DNA from: Spartobacteria bacterium
GTDB lineage: Bacteria > Verrucomicrobiota > Verrucomicrobiia > Chthoniobacterales > UBA10450
Assembly (NCBI GenBank): GCA_003134765.1
Contig: PLCM01000022.1
Coordinates: forward strand, 1 to 64,000
Direction of reading: 5' to 3'
DNA length: 64,000 bases
Shown: piece by piece, positions 39,559-48,531 of the stretch
Layout of the letters: each line of letters opens with the position of its first letter
Numbering within the stretch: position 1 is the stretch's first letter
The notes under the pieces: model-generated
The model's input: only the letters and a program-made list of their open reading frames with translations
Databases searched by the model: none
What the model was told of the DNA's origin: nothing
Made by a program: the position numbers and the translations under genes

Positions 39559-39559
39559 G

Positions 39560-41137
39560 CTACCGCGGCAACAATTCGTAGAGGAAAGGCGCTCGCTGGA
39601 CGAGATTGAAACGCGTTCGCAGCTCCGCCACAACGGGGTCCTGAGGATCGGCAAACATCGATTCGAAGAAAATCGGCAAGCTGCGGGCGAGGGCCGACGC
39701 TAGTTCGTCCATCCGCTCGCTCGCGACAAACCGGACCGCTTCTTCCGCGTGCGGACGGATCAAGGCCACGGCGCGATCATCGTTCCAATTCAGTCCACGA
39801 AGGCGCGGATCCTCGACTCGCTTCCTGACCAAAAACTTCGATGCATATTCAACGTTACGTGAAAGGGGAACGATCCGGCGCGACGAACCGGCCGCGGCAA
39901 AGCGACCTAGATAAACTGGATCGATCGCCGAGATCACAATCGCATTTTCGGGCGTGTATTTTCGCACTCTGTCCGCCGCGAGCCGGCGCAGGGGGAGTGG
40001 TGATGCAACTGCGAGCCTGGCCACCAGCGCAAACACAAAGACCGCAGGCAGCAACAGTTTCAGCAAAGATTCCCCCTTGGAACCAATGAGGACCGCCAGG
40101 ATGGAAGCCGTCAGGATCGCAGTGCCCGCGACCATCGGAATATAAAAACGGTCGCCCGGAAAAAAATAAAGAAGATGAAAGACGAGAATGGGACCGGTGG
40201 TGAGGGCGACAAAGATCCCGGTATTCCGGAATGATTGCCATGATGAGGCCAAAGCCGCGGGTTTTCGTTTTCGAACCACGAGCCAGGTGCCGAAGCAAGC
40301 CAGCAGCAGGATTGGGAAGATACCGAGACCGATTACCCGGAGGTTCGTCGGCACATTGGAGAGCGAAAATATCATGCGCGGGTAATCCATCGGCAGCGCG
40401 ACCCAAAATTTGTAACCGTTGCGAAACGGCGAGCCGAAAGTGGCCGCGTTGTATGCAAAGGTAAGTGCGGCCGCCGCCGCCATCGGGCCGAACAGCAAAG
40501 CGCTTCGGAGAAGCACGCGCTTTCGCTGACCGATGATGTTAAGCGCAAAAGGAAGCAGCATCGCGGAAAAGACAGGCCGGAACAAAGTCGTTATCGCCAC
40601 AAGGACTCCCGCAGCGAACCAACGCCGCAGCGAGTCGGGCCGGACCTGGAGCTCAAGAAAGACAAGGCAGGTCCCCAACATCAGGGCCGTGCAGGGGATG
40701 TCGCTCATGACCTCCGTGGCCCAGAAGGTATACGACGGAAGAATGAGCACCGCCAGCCCCGCCAGCACCCCACCCGTGATCCCGCTTATCCGCTTTCCGA
40801 TTGCGTAGGCAAAACCAACTCCCGCGACCGCCAGCATCGTGATCGGGAGGATGGCATTCCCCGGTTCATACCCGAAAACGACGTACGCCGGCAAAATGGT
40901 CAGGGCGGAGAACCAAGGGGGATAACGCGGAGGCAGCTCTCGGTCTCCAACAACAATCTCGTAGCGACCGGTCTCCACGAATTGCAGAGGGGCAAGCGCA
41001 TATTCGTCGCTGTCGGGCGGAATTTCGAGATTGGATGCGCTGTAAGGCGTCCGATAAAGCCAAACGGCGGCGATGAGGAGCAACGCCAGAAGCGGCCATA
41101 ATCCGATGACGCGCGCGCGAAAGGCAGAGCTATTCAT
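39560..41137 (-). CDS. GT39-like membrane glycosyltransferase
   Basis: 525 residues from ATG 41137; the frame upstream lies within the next gene's TPR region and is not credible. About ten to twelve membrane helices, with a short cytoplasmic N-terminus before LWPLLALLLIAAVWLY and the periplasmic loop IPPDSDEYALAPLQFVETG carrying the DE pair. Mid-protein GKRISGITGGVLAGLAVLIL and TEVMSDIPCTALMLGT are typical of the ArnT/DPM-mannosyltransferase group. The start overlaps the stop of the GT39-TPR gene by 8 bases (ATGAATAG), so the two are coupled. Confidence 0.85.
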   Translation of the reverse strand: MNSSAFRARVIGLWPLLALLLIAAVWLYRTPYSASNLEIPPDSDEYALAPLQFVETGRYEIVVGDRELPPRYPPWFSALTILPAYVVFGYEPGNAILPITMLAVAGVGFAYAIGKRISGITGGVLAGLAVLILPSYTFWATEVMSDIPCTALMLGTCLVFLELQVRPDSLRRWFAAGVLVAITTLFRPVFSAMLLPFALNIIGQRKRVLLRSALLFGPMAAAAALTFAYNAATFGSPFRNGYKFWVALPMDYPRMIFSLSNVPTNLRVIGLGIFPILLLACFGTWLVVRKRKPAALASSWQSFRNTGIFVALTTGPILVFHLLYFFPGDRFYIPMVAGTAILTASILAVLIGSKGESLLKLLLPAVFVFALVARLAVASPLPLRRLAADRVRKYTPENAIVISAIDPVYLGRFAAAGSSRRIVPLSRNVEYASKFLVRKRVEDPRLRGLNWNDDRAVALIRPHAEEAVRFVASERMDELASALARSLPIFFESMFADPQDPVVAELRTRFNLVQRAPFLYELLPR

Positions 41138-43016
41138 GGGTATGTCGTTCAATCTCTTCCTGGAGCTGTCGATATTCAGGGCGATCGCGCTCGCGTTCGA
41201 GGGCTTGTTGGATCGAAATCCGCGCGGCTTGGATATCGCCCATCTGGAGCTGAGCCTTGGCCAGCAGATAGAGCGTTTTCGCGTCCTGGGGATCTTGCTC
41301 AAGCGCACGACGCAAATATTCCACGGCGGCTGCCGGCTGCCCGGCCTCCAGCGAAAGTAAGCCGAGATTATTTAGCGCGCCCTTATGCTTCGGATTCAAA
41401 CGTAGAACAATTTCGTAGAACGATATCGCCTCCGCGCGTTTTCCCTGCGCGAGCCGCAAATTTCCCAGCGCAAAATTTGTTTCGGGACTATCCGGTACAT
41501 ACCCTCGAGCGCGTTGCAATTGCGCTTCCGCGCGGACCAAGTCACCGGAATCCAACGCCTGGCATCCTGAAGTATACGCAGGCAAAGCCCAGAGGGTCGG
41601 ATCTGTCCGGCGGATGGAAACGAAAGCGGTGCTGCCTGCGAGAACCACGAAATAGAGAGTAATGACGGAAAGGCGGCCAGTTAGACAGCTTTGCCCAAGC
41701 CGCCACAGACCAAAGGAAGCAAAAACCAGCAATCCCGGCACAGCCCCGAGACGATAACGCTCAGTGACAAAAACCGGCAGCACCGAGATCATCTGCGTCA
41801 GGATTCCGGCGAGAACCCAACCGGAGGCTGGAAAAGTCCGTAAGGCCAGCACAATTCCGGGGATGGCCAGCGCGGCCGCAACTCCAAAATGCAGCCCCGG
41901 CCGAACCACCCTCAACTCCCGCAGCTTGATGATCACCCCAAGGTCGTCATACTCGAACGCATTCCAGAAATTCAGCGTCTTTTGCCATAACAACCGAACC
42001 CAGGCGCCCGGGTTCGCCGCAATGTACGCTTTCGCTTTATTCGACCAAAAGGCTGAGACTTGGGAACGTTGGAGCGGATGCCCCACTTCCGCTTCGGCCA
42101 GCGCGGTGGAATCCTGGAGCATGAACGCCTGTTCGGAGCGCATCCCCGCCGGAAAACTCGGATATCCCTTGGCCGCCGGGTTATTACCAATCCAGAAATT
42201 GATGCCGCCATGGGCGGAAAGGAAAACCGGATCTCGCGCCACGAAATAATTGTGAAGCCAGCAGGGCGCCGTCCCGACGCCGGCCCCTAGGAGCAAGAGC
42301 GCAACGGCGCTAATGCAGGAGGCTGTGCGAGTTGTGCGCAACGGCACCGCGGGCGGTTTTAGAAAAAAGACTGCCGCTATCAGCGGAAGCGCGAACAGAA
42401 TACTGGCAACGCCGGTCGCTGCTATGCCCACGAGGAGGCCTGAAATCAACGATTCCGCGGGACCAGGCATCGTTGGCTGTTTGATGAGCCAGGCGATCAC
42501 CAGCCAAAAGACCGCGACGGCGAGGGCCGTCGGCATAATAACCAGAGAATAGGCCTGGGCCGGGACGAACCACGTCCAGGCGATGGCGGCCGTTACCCCG
42601 ATGATTTGACCTCGGTAACGATCGAGCCAGGAGACAGACTCCTCTCGCGGGATTGCGGTTTTGGGCCGCTCTCCGAAAGCCGCGACGCTGATCTGGTAAA
42701 TAAACGTCGCGGTTAGGGTATCCGCCAGCGCTTGGAACAATGCCGGAACAAAAGGCGTGTATCCAAAAAGTTTGTAGAACAAGGCGAGCAGATAGGGGTA
42801 GAGAGGCAACCCAAAAAACGCCAGGCGATCGGTCAGGTGGCCATGGAGAATGCGTTGCGCCCAATCGTCGTAGAAACGCATATCTCCGGCTCCCGGGACG
42901 AAAAGCGGGGAGTCCGCAAATTGCAGTAAGGTCGCGAGGCGGAAGAGGAGAACGCCGACAAATACGCCATGGATTAATCGAAGCGTTCGCGGCACTCGAC
43001 TCGGACGGCGGTCCAT
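41130..43016 (-). CDS. GT39-like membrane protein with C-terminal TPR domain
   Basis: 628 residues from ATG 43016. Residues about 15-460 form roughly eleven membrane helices, with GAGDMRFYDDWAQRIL as acidic periplasmic loop and GLPLYPYLLALFYKLFG. From about 480 come at least four TPR units (SGCQALDSGDLVRAEAQLQRA; NFALGNLRLAQGKRAEAISFYEIV; GALNNLGLLSLEAGQPAAAVEYL; DAKTLYLLAKAQLQMGDIQAA). The same architecture as the TMTC-like pair at 44-48 kb was reached here with a different membrane part. It may present a protein acceptor to the transferase. Confidence 0.85.
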   Translation of the reverse strand: MDRRPSRVPRTLRLIHGVFVGVLLFRLATLLQFADSPLFVPGAGDMRFYDDWAQRILHGHLTDRLAFFGLPLYPYLLALFYKLFGYTPFVPALFQALADTLTATFIYQISVAAFGERPKTAIPREESVSWLDRYRGQIIGVTAAIAWTWFVPAQAYSLVIMPTALAVAVFWLVIAWLIKQPTMPGPAESLISGLLVGIAATGVASILFALPLIAAVFFLKPPAVPLRTTRTASCISAVALLLLGAGVGTAPCWLHNYFVARDPVFLSAHGGINFWIGNNPAAKGYPSFPAGMRSEQAFMLQDSTALAEAEVGHPLQRSQVSAFWSNKAKAYIAANPGAWVRLLWQKTLNFWNAFEYDDLGVIIKLRELRVVRPGLHFGVAAALAIPGIVLALRTFPASGWVLAGILTQMISVLPVFVTERYRLGAVPGLLVFASFGLWRLGQSCLTGRLSVITLYFVVLAGSTAFVSIRRTDPTLWALPAYTSGCQALDSGDLVRAEAQLQRARGYVPDSPETNFALGNLRLAQGKRAEAISFYEIVLRLNPKHKGALNNLGLLSLEAGQPAAAVEYLRRALEQDPQDAKTLYLLAKAQLQMGDIQAARISIQQALERERDRPEYRQLQEEIERHTHE

Positions 43017-43066
43017 CACATCAAAGAACCGCAGAAGACCACGCCTGCGGCGCCGAGGCCGACTGA

Positions 43067-43096
43067 GGGGAGCGCCGCCTGGCGCTCACCCCTTTT
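43067..43096 (+). terminator. Hairpin with short T-run upstream of the pilins
   Basis: GGGG-AGCGCC / GGCGCT-CA-CCCC followed by TTTT (43067-43096). It sits in the gap between divergent genes, so it may insulate the pilin promoter from upstream transcription. Confidence 0.5.
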
Positions 43097-43141
43097 GCCT
43101 GTCCCGCAGTTTGTCGCGAAAACTATCAAAAGCGGGGCTGT

Positions 43142-43157
43142 TGGCATTAACGCTGCT
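43142..43157 (+). promoter_or_regulatory. Sigma-54-type promoter for the first pilin
   Basis: TGGCATTAACGCTGCT has the -24 GG and -12 GC separated by exactly ten bases and matches most of the TGGCAC-N5-TTGCW consensus. It lies 77 bases before the pilin start. Pilin genes are commonly RpoN-dependent, which supports the call; no upstream activator site was identified. Confidence 0.5.
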
Positions 43158-43233
43158 TTAAACACGGACACATCCGCGGTCGGTATCGTGGATCGCAGTC
43201 AAACAAACAAGAGATAAAAAGAAAGCAAACAGC

Positions 43234-43632
43234 ATGTTAAACAAACTCAACAAACGCCGCGGGGGCTTTACCCTCGTGGAAATCATGATCGTAGTGGCGA
43301 TCATCGCTTTGCTGGCGGCGATTGCGGTGCCCGGATTCCTCCGCGCTCGTAAACGTTCCCAAGCAAGCCGCATCATTAACGATCTGCGCCTGATCGACTC
43401 CGCTGTCGACCAATACGCGATCGAAACCAACAAGACGAGCGGAGCAGTTGTCAACACCGCCGACTGGACGAACTACCTGAAAAAGGGCACCAACCTGTAC
43501 ACCACAGGGCTCGATATTCTGGGTAATTCCTACGGGGCGCAGACCGTTGATTCTCTTCCGAGGGTGAACGCAACCTCGAAGAGCGCCCTCTCAGACGTCA
43601 CTGACAATACGTTCTGGTCGCCGTATAACTAA
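43234..43632 (+). CDS. Type IV pilin / pseudopilin, first tandem copy
   Basis: 132 residues. A short leader MLNKLNKRRGG is followed by FTLVEIMIVVAIIALLAAIAVPGF, the N-methylated helix with Glu5, after the prepilin peptidase Gly/Phe cut. The globular part has RARKRSQASRIINDLRLIDSA and ends DVTDNTFWSPYN, without a disulphide loop, in the style of verrucomicrobial GspG/PilA-like proteins. It assembles into a pilus or type II secretion pseudopilus. A tandem near-identical paralogue follows by 131 bases. Confidence 0.92.
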   Translation: MLNKLNKRRGGFTLVEIMIVVAIIALLAAIAVPGFLRARKRSQASRIINDLRLIDSAVDQYAIETNKTSGAVVNTADWTNYLKKGTNLYTTGLDILGNSYGAQTVDSLPRVNATSKSALSDVTDNTFWSPYN

Positions 43633-43763
43633 GAATCTGACGATTCATTCTCCTGTCATCGGCTCGCTGGTGGCAGGGAATGAGTTGTGAGAAAACGGGA
43701 CTAAGAAGTCACGCCCACCTTGCACCTCGCACTACATAAAAAATAGAAAGACTAACTCCTAGT

Positions 43764-44162
43764 ATGCTCAAGAAACTCACAACCAAACGCGGGGGCTTCA
43801 CCCTCGTGGAAATCATGATTGTGGTGGCGATCATTGCCTTGCTCGCCGCCATTGCCGTCCCTGGATTCCTCCGGGCCCGTAAGCGCTCCCAGGCTTCCCG
43901 GATCATCAACGACCTTCGCCTGATCGATTCTGCCATGGATCAATACGCGATCGAAACGGCCAAGAAAACCGACGACCCGATCGCCGTGGCGGATTGGACT
44001 AACTACCTGAAGAAAGACACGGTCCTTTACGCTACCGGGCAAGATTTGTTCGGCGATGATTATGGCATCCAGACCGTGGATACGCATCCTTCCGTCCCCG
44101 CCAACGCCAAGGCGACCCTGTCGGACGTAACGGACTACTCCTTCTGGTCTCCTTTTAACTAG
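43764..44162 (+). CDS. Type IV pilin / pseudopilin, second tandem copy
   Basis: 132 residues, closely related to the upstream pilin. From RGGFTLVE to DLRLIDSA the two differ at almost no position; the C-terminal globular part (VADWTNYLKKDTVLYATGQDLFGDDYG) differs more, a pattern expected of surface-exposed pilin segments. The ending DVTDYSFWSPFN is shared. The sequence upstream lacks a second clear sigma-54 site, so it may be expressed by read-through. A terminator follows at 44185. Confidence 0.92.
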   Translation: MLKKLTTKRGGFTLVEIMIVVAIIALLAAIAVPGFLRARKRSQASRIINDLRLIDSAMDQYAIETAKKTDDPIAVADWTNYLKKDTVLYATGQDLFGDDYGIQTVDTHPSVPANAKATLSDVTDYSFWSPFN

Positions 44163-44184
44163 TCGAACGCGGTTCTCAACATGA

Positions 44185-44223
44185 AGAGCGTCCTTTCGGC
44201 AACGGAAGGACGCTCTCTTGTTT
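44185..44223 (+). terminator. Rho-independent terminator after the pilin pair
   Basis: An 11-bp stem agagcgtcctt / aaggacgctct (44185-44195 and 44206-44216) with a 10-base loop, followed by cttgttt. It ends just before the start of the first TMTC-like gene at 44229, so that gene likely depends on read-through or its own promoter. Confidence 0.8.
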
Positions 44224-44228
44224 AGCAG

Positions 44229-46382
44229 ATGACGATTTCAACTCCACTTGAAGCGCGAGGCGACGCTCCGGCGTCGATCGGCGAGACCATGAGGCCTGCC
44301 ATCAAACGGTCGCGGCTCGGAAAGGTTCTCCCCCTTCTGGCCCGGACATGGTTGCGGTGCGTGTTACTGGCTCTGGCTGGAATTGGCACTCACTTGCCCG
44401 CTCTGCAAGGACCGCTCGTGTGGGATGACGGCTACCTTGCGTCCGGTAACCCCTTCATCAAAAGTCCCCTTCTCGTCCTGGAAGCTTTTCGACATTATCT
44501 CTTTCTCGACTCTTATTCGCCGCACTATCGACCTGTCCAAAATATCTCCTATATTTTGGATTACTGGATCTGGAATAGCGACCCGACGGGCTTCCATCTC
44601 TCGAATATCTTATGGCACGTCGGCAGCGGCATTCTTCTTTATCTCCTCCTAAGTAAATTACTGAAGCGTGGGAGCGAGGCTTCCGCGACCCCTTTGCCGG
44701 TTGCTCTGTTATCCGGCGCTTCCTTCTTTATCGCATTTCTTTGGATCGTCCACCCGGTCCACAGCGCGGCGGTAGACTACATTTCCGGACGGGCCGATAG
44801 TCTTGCGTTCTTCTTCGCATGCGGTGCCTGGCTTCTCTACCTGCGGGCGATGAACGCACCGCGACACCTGGGCCGCGGCATCTGTCTCCTTCTTGCAGCG
44901 ATTTCGCTGCTCGTCGCGCTTTGCTCGCGGGAAAGCGCCTGCCTCTGGGTTGTGATTTTCCTCGTGCACCTCTTTTTCTTCGAAAGGAAAATGACCGCTA
45001 AGGTGAAGTGTTTCATCCTGATCGGATGCCTTTTTGTTATCGGCATGTATGCCGGTTTGCGTCACCTTCCCGGACAGCGTCCAGCAACTGCCCCTTCTTC
45101 CGGCTGGATGGCTCCCATGCGCACCGTCCTGATGCTGCGCGCGTTGGGCGATTACGGACGGCTCATGGTCTGGCCTACCAATCTCCACATGGAACGAACG
45201 GTTTTTGATCCTGACAGTCTGCAAGATAGCCAGGGATGGCGGATAAACGCCGGGGTCGAATATCTCTCTGTCACTGGTCTTGCCGTCGCGGCGGTGCTTG
45301 GTTTTGGCGCATGCTACAGAGGCCGCGCCCGATTTCTCAGGGCATTCGGTGCCTGCTGGTTCATCCTGGCGTATTTGCCAACTTCCAATTTGCTCGAACT
45401 AAATGCTACCGTCGCGGAGCACTGGCTCTACCTGCCCAGCGTTGGGTTTCTTCTTTTCGTGGTCGGCTGCTTCCTCGAGCTCCCACGCCCGGCAATCAGG
45501 TTGATGCCGGCCGTCGGCTGCGCGGCAGCGCTCGCGTTGAGCGGACGCAGTTTTGTCCGAAGCAGCGATTGGGCGGACCCGGAAACATTTTATCGGCGGA
45601 CCCTGGCTGCTGGCGGGTCGAGTCTGCGTGTGGCGTTAAATCTCGGCCAGGTTTATTGCGCCAAGGGCGAATATGCCAAGGCCGAGGTCTTATTTCGCCG
45701 AGTCGTAAAGCTAAGCCCGGATTACCCGATCGCCCGGACGAATTTAGGGGAGGCGCTTGCTTCCCAAGGCAAGACGAAAGAAGCCAACGCGATTTTTGCA
45801 GAGACAAGCAAGGCGGCGGAACAAACACGAAAGGAATATCCCCGCACTTGGATTGCAGCGCTGAACCTTGCCCACATGGACTATAAAGATAAAGATTTCA
45901 GCGCAGCGCTCGCAGTTCTAGACAAAGCGCGGATCGACTACCCGGGAACCTGGGAATTGGTCAGTCTCGAAGCGGAAATCCTGCGGCGAACTCAAGGTCC
46001 AGGCGCCGCACTTCCCTTGGTGGCAGACTTTGCGCACTCGTATTGGTGGCATAGCGCCTCCTACATGGCGCTCGGCCGTCTCCAGGCAGAACTTGGCAAA
46101 CGATCGGAGGCAGAAGCCGCGTTGCGTCACGCCAGCTGGCTCGATATTCACGATGCGGAATCGCTCAATCTCATCGCGGGCATGAACGTACGTCAGAATC
46201 GGCTCCAGGCTGCCTATGAAGACCAGCGCCGGGCCGTAGCACGCCAGCCAGACCAGCCCCGACAATACCTCCTCCTCTCCGATATCCTGGAGAAAATGGG
46301 ACGCAATAAGGAGGCGCAGGCCGCCCTGGGTCAGTTCTCCCAATTGAGCGCGCTCGGGCATTCGGACCAGCACCTGAACTGA
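44229..46382 (+). CDS. TMTC-like membrane protein with TPR tail, first copy
   Basis: 717 residues, ATG start. Residues about 30-430: nine to ten membrane helices with the TMTC/PMT-like acidic loop GPLVWDDGYLASGNPFI, the HYRPVQNISYILDYWIW stretch, and IVHPVHSAAVDYISGRADSLAFFF, which is the TMTC hallmark. Residues about 460-710: TPRs (NLGQVYCAKGEYAKAEVLFRRVV; NLGEALASQGKTKEANAIF; HDAESLNLIAGMNVRQNRLQAA). Eukaryotic TMTCs transfer O-mannose to proteins; here the neighbouring pilins are the obvious candidate acceptors, which is inference only. Confidence 0.88.
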   Translation: MTISTPLEARGDAPASIGETMRPAIKRSRLGKVLPLLARTWLRCVLLALAGIGTHLPALQGPLVWDDGYLASGNPFIKSPLLVLEAFRHYLFLDSYSPHYRPVQNISYILDYWIWNSDPTGFHLSNILWHVGSGILLYLLLSKLLKRGSEASATPLPVALLSGASFFIAFLWIVHPVHSAAVDYISGRADSLAFFFACGAWLLYLRAMNAPRHLGRGICLLLAAISLLVALCSRESACLWVVIFLVHLFFFERKMTAKVKCFILIGCLFVIGMYAGLRHLPGQRPATAPSSGWMAPMRTVLMLRALGDYGRLMVWPTNLHMERTVFDPDSLQDSQGWRINAGVEYLSVTGLAVAAVLGFGACYRGRARFLRAFGACWFILAYLPTSNLLELNATVAEHWLYLPSVGFLLFVVGCFLELPRPAIRLMPAVGCAAALALSGRSFVRSSDWADPETFYRRTLAAGGSSLRVALNLGQVYCAKGEYAKAEVLFRRVVKLSPDYPIARTNLGEALASQGKTKEANAIFAETSKAAEQTRKEYPRTWIAALNLAHMDYKDKDFSAALAVLDKARIDYPGTWELVSLEAEILRRTQGPGAALPLVADFAHSYWWHSASYMALGRLQAELGKRSEAEAALRHASWLDIHDAESLNLIAGMNVRQNRLQAAYEDQRRAVARQPDQPRQYLLLSDILEKMGRNKEAQAALGQFSQLSALGHSDQHLN

Positions 46383-46416
46383 ACGGACGAAATCCACTTT
46401 CGCCCGAGGAGTAACG

Positions 46417-48483
46417 ATGTCATTGCTCAGTCGATTCCTCGAACGAACGAGGCCGAACTGGATCCGCTGCCTCATCCTGGCGAGCTTCGGAATCGCGGTG
46501 CGCGTTCCCGCTCTTTCGGGAGAACTGATCTGGGACGACGCCTCACTTGTTCGGGATAATCCGTTCAGCAAGAGCCCGCTGCTGATCGTGGAAACGTTCC
46601 GCCACTATCTCACCCTCGACGGGTCTTCTGCCCATTACCGACCGATTCAAAACATCTCCTACTTCTTCGATTACCTGGTCTGGAACACGGATCCATTCGG
46701 TTTCCATCTGTCCAATCTGCTGTGGCATCTCGGCAGTGGCCTCTTGCTCTACTTTCTCCTGCTGCGCCTTTTCCAACCGTTCCGCGATCGTTTTCCTGAC
46801 AGGCCAAACCTGTTTCCCGGCGCCGCTTTTTTCGTCGCGCTTTTCTGGATCATCCATCCAGTCCATAGCGCGGCGGTTGATTACATCTCCGGGCGCGCGG
46901 ACAGCCTCGCCTTTTTCTTCGCGTGCGCAGCCTGGCTTCTTTATCTGAAAGCTCGACGAGTCGTGTCGCGTCTTCCTCGTCTAGCGCTTTACCTCGGCGC
47001 GGCAGCGCTCGCCCTGGTTTCTCTTTGTTCGCGGGAGAGCGGTTGCATTTGGGTGCTGCTCTTTCTTTTCTATCTTTTCGTTTATGACCGCGAATCGTCA
47101 CGACGCTTCAAGGCAATTCTCGCCGGTGTCTGCGTTGGTCTCGTCGCAATCTATGCGGGTCTGCGACAGTTGCCCGCCGAGCACCTGTTGCCGGCCGGGA
47201 ATGATTTGCCGCTGGGCGAGCGAGCTGTCTTGATGCTTCGCGCCCTCGGTGACTATGGCCGGCTCATGGTCTTTCCCTGGAACCTGCACGTGGAGAGAAC
47301 CGTCCGCTTCACGGAAGCCACGACGGACTGGCGCGCGCTGCTCTCCACCCATTATCTTTCCATTATCGGCCTTCTCGCGGCGGTGGCCCTGGGATATGGC
47401 GCGCTTCGAAAGGGAAAAGCGCAGCCGATCCGGGTCTTGGGAATGGCGTGGTTCGTTCTGGCCTATTTGCCCATTTCCAACTTGTTTCCGCTCAATGCGA
47501 CGGTGGCGGAGCACTGGCTCTATTTGCCGAGCGTCGGGTTCCTGATCTTCATCGCGGGCTGCTGGCTGGAATGGCCGGAGCGTTCGAGAATATTGTTGGC
47601 CGCGCTCGGGTGCGCCGGCCTTGTCGGGCTGAGCGTGCGAAGTTTCACCAGAAGCGGGGATTGGCTCAATGCGGAAACATTCTACCGCCAATCTCTCAAC
47701 GCCGGTGCCGCGAAAACCAGAATGGCTTTGAATCTGGCCCAGACCTACGCCGACCAGGGGGACTATCAAAAGGCAGAGGCTCTCCTGCGAAAGTTGGTGG
47801 AATCGAATCCGAATTACGCGATGACCAAGAACGCCTTGGGCCACCTGCTCCTTCGCGAAGGCAAGATGGCAGAAGCCGAAGAGATTTTTGCGAAAAGCGC
47901 GAGCGCTCCCACCCAAGCCGTGTCCGATCAACCGCGCAACTGGATCGCCGCCCTTAACCTGGCTTACATGAAATACTCCGCGCATGACTCGCCCGGCGCA
48001 CTGGCCGTCCTCGAAAAGGCGCGCATCGAGTATCCGGGGGCGTGGCGCCTGGTTACTTTGGAATCGGAGATTCTGCGCGGTGACGGGAAGAGCGAAAAAG
48101 CTCTCGCGCTGGTGGAACAATTCCGGGAAAGCCACTGGTGGCATTGCGCCGCTGCGACCGAAGCCGGTCGGATTTACCTTGAGCAACACCGCTTCGCCGA
48201 AGCCGAGACCGCGCTTCGCCGGGCAAGCTGGCTCGACATCCATGACGCTGATTCGCTCAACCTGATCGCCGCGATGAACATCGGGCAAAACCAGCTCGAA
48301 GCAGCATGCGAAAGCCAGCGCCGCGCGGTCCGCCGCCAGCCCGATCAACCACGACAATATCTCCTCCTGGCTGACCTCTTGGAAAAATCGGGCCGTCATA
48401 AGGAAGCGCAAGCGGCACTTGCCCAGGTTCACTCGCTCCAGGCGCTGGCGAAATCACAGCCGCAGACCCACGTCGCGGACTAA
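46417..48483 (+). CDS. TMTC-like membrane protein with TPR tail, second copy
   Basis: 688 residues, a tandem duplicate of the gene upstream, 34 bases after its stop. The same order of membrane helices and motifs: GELIWDDASLVRDNPFS, HYRPIQNISYFFDYLVW, IIHPVHSAAVDYISGRADSLAFFF; then TPRs (NLAQTYADQGDYQKAEALLRKLV; NALGHLLLREGKMAEAEEIF; HDADSLNLIAAMNIGQNQLEAA). The two copies have clearly diverged, which argues for different acceptors or sugars. Likely co-transcribed with the first copy. Confidence 0.88.
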   Translation: MSLLSRFLERTRPNWIRCLILASFGIAVRVPALSGELIWDDASLVRDNPFSKSPLLIVETFRHYLTLDGSSAHYRPIQNISYFFDYLVWNTDPFGFHLSNLLWHLGSGLLLYFLLLRLFQPFRDRFPDRPNLFPGAAFFVALFWIIHPVHSAAVDYISGRADSLAFFFACAAWLLYLKARRVVSRLPRLALYLGAAALALVSLCSRESGCIWVLLFLFYLFVYDRESSRRFKAILAGVCVGLVAIYAGLRQLPAEHLLPAGNDLPLGERAVLMLRALGDYGRLMVFPWNLHVERTVRFTEATTDWRALLSTHYLSIIGLLAAVALGYGALRKGKAQPIRVLGMAWFVLAYLPISNLFPLNATVAEHWLYLPSVGFLIFIAGCWLEWPERSRILLAALGCAGLVGLSVRSFTRSGDWLNAETFYRQSLNAGAAKTRMALNLAQTYADQGDYQKAEALLRKLVESNPNYAMTKNALGHLLLREGKMAEAEEIFAKSASAPTQAVSDQPRNWIAALNLAYMKYSAHDSPGALAVLEKARIEYPGAWRLVTLESEILRGDGKSEKALALVEQFRESHWWHCAAATEAGRIYLEQHRFAEAETALRRASWLDIHDADSLNLIAAMNIGQNQLEAACESQRRAVRRQPDQPRQYLLLADLLEKSGRHKEAQAALAQVHSLQALAKSQPQTHVAD

Positions 48484-48531
48484 CTCGCGAGGCCCTCGCG
48501 GTTGCGGCCCGGCGTGATAAACTGCCCGGCC

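Noticed and set aside
47098-48432. A 444-residue minus-strand open frame inside the second TMTC-like gene
   Set aside because: Antisense shadow; rich in Arg/Gln/Glu and without membrane or family features.
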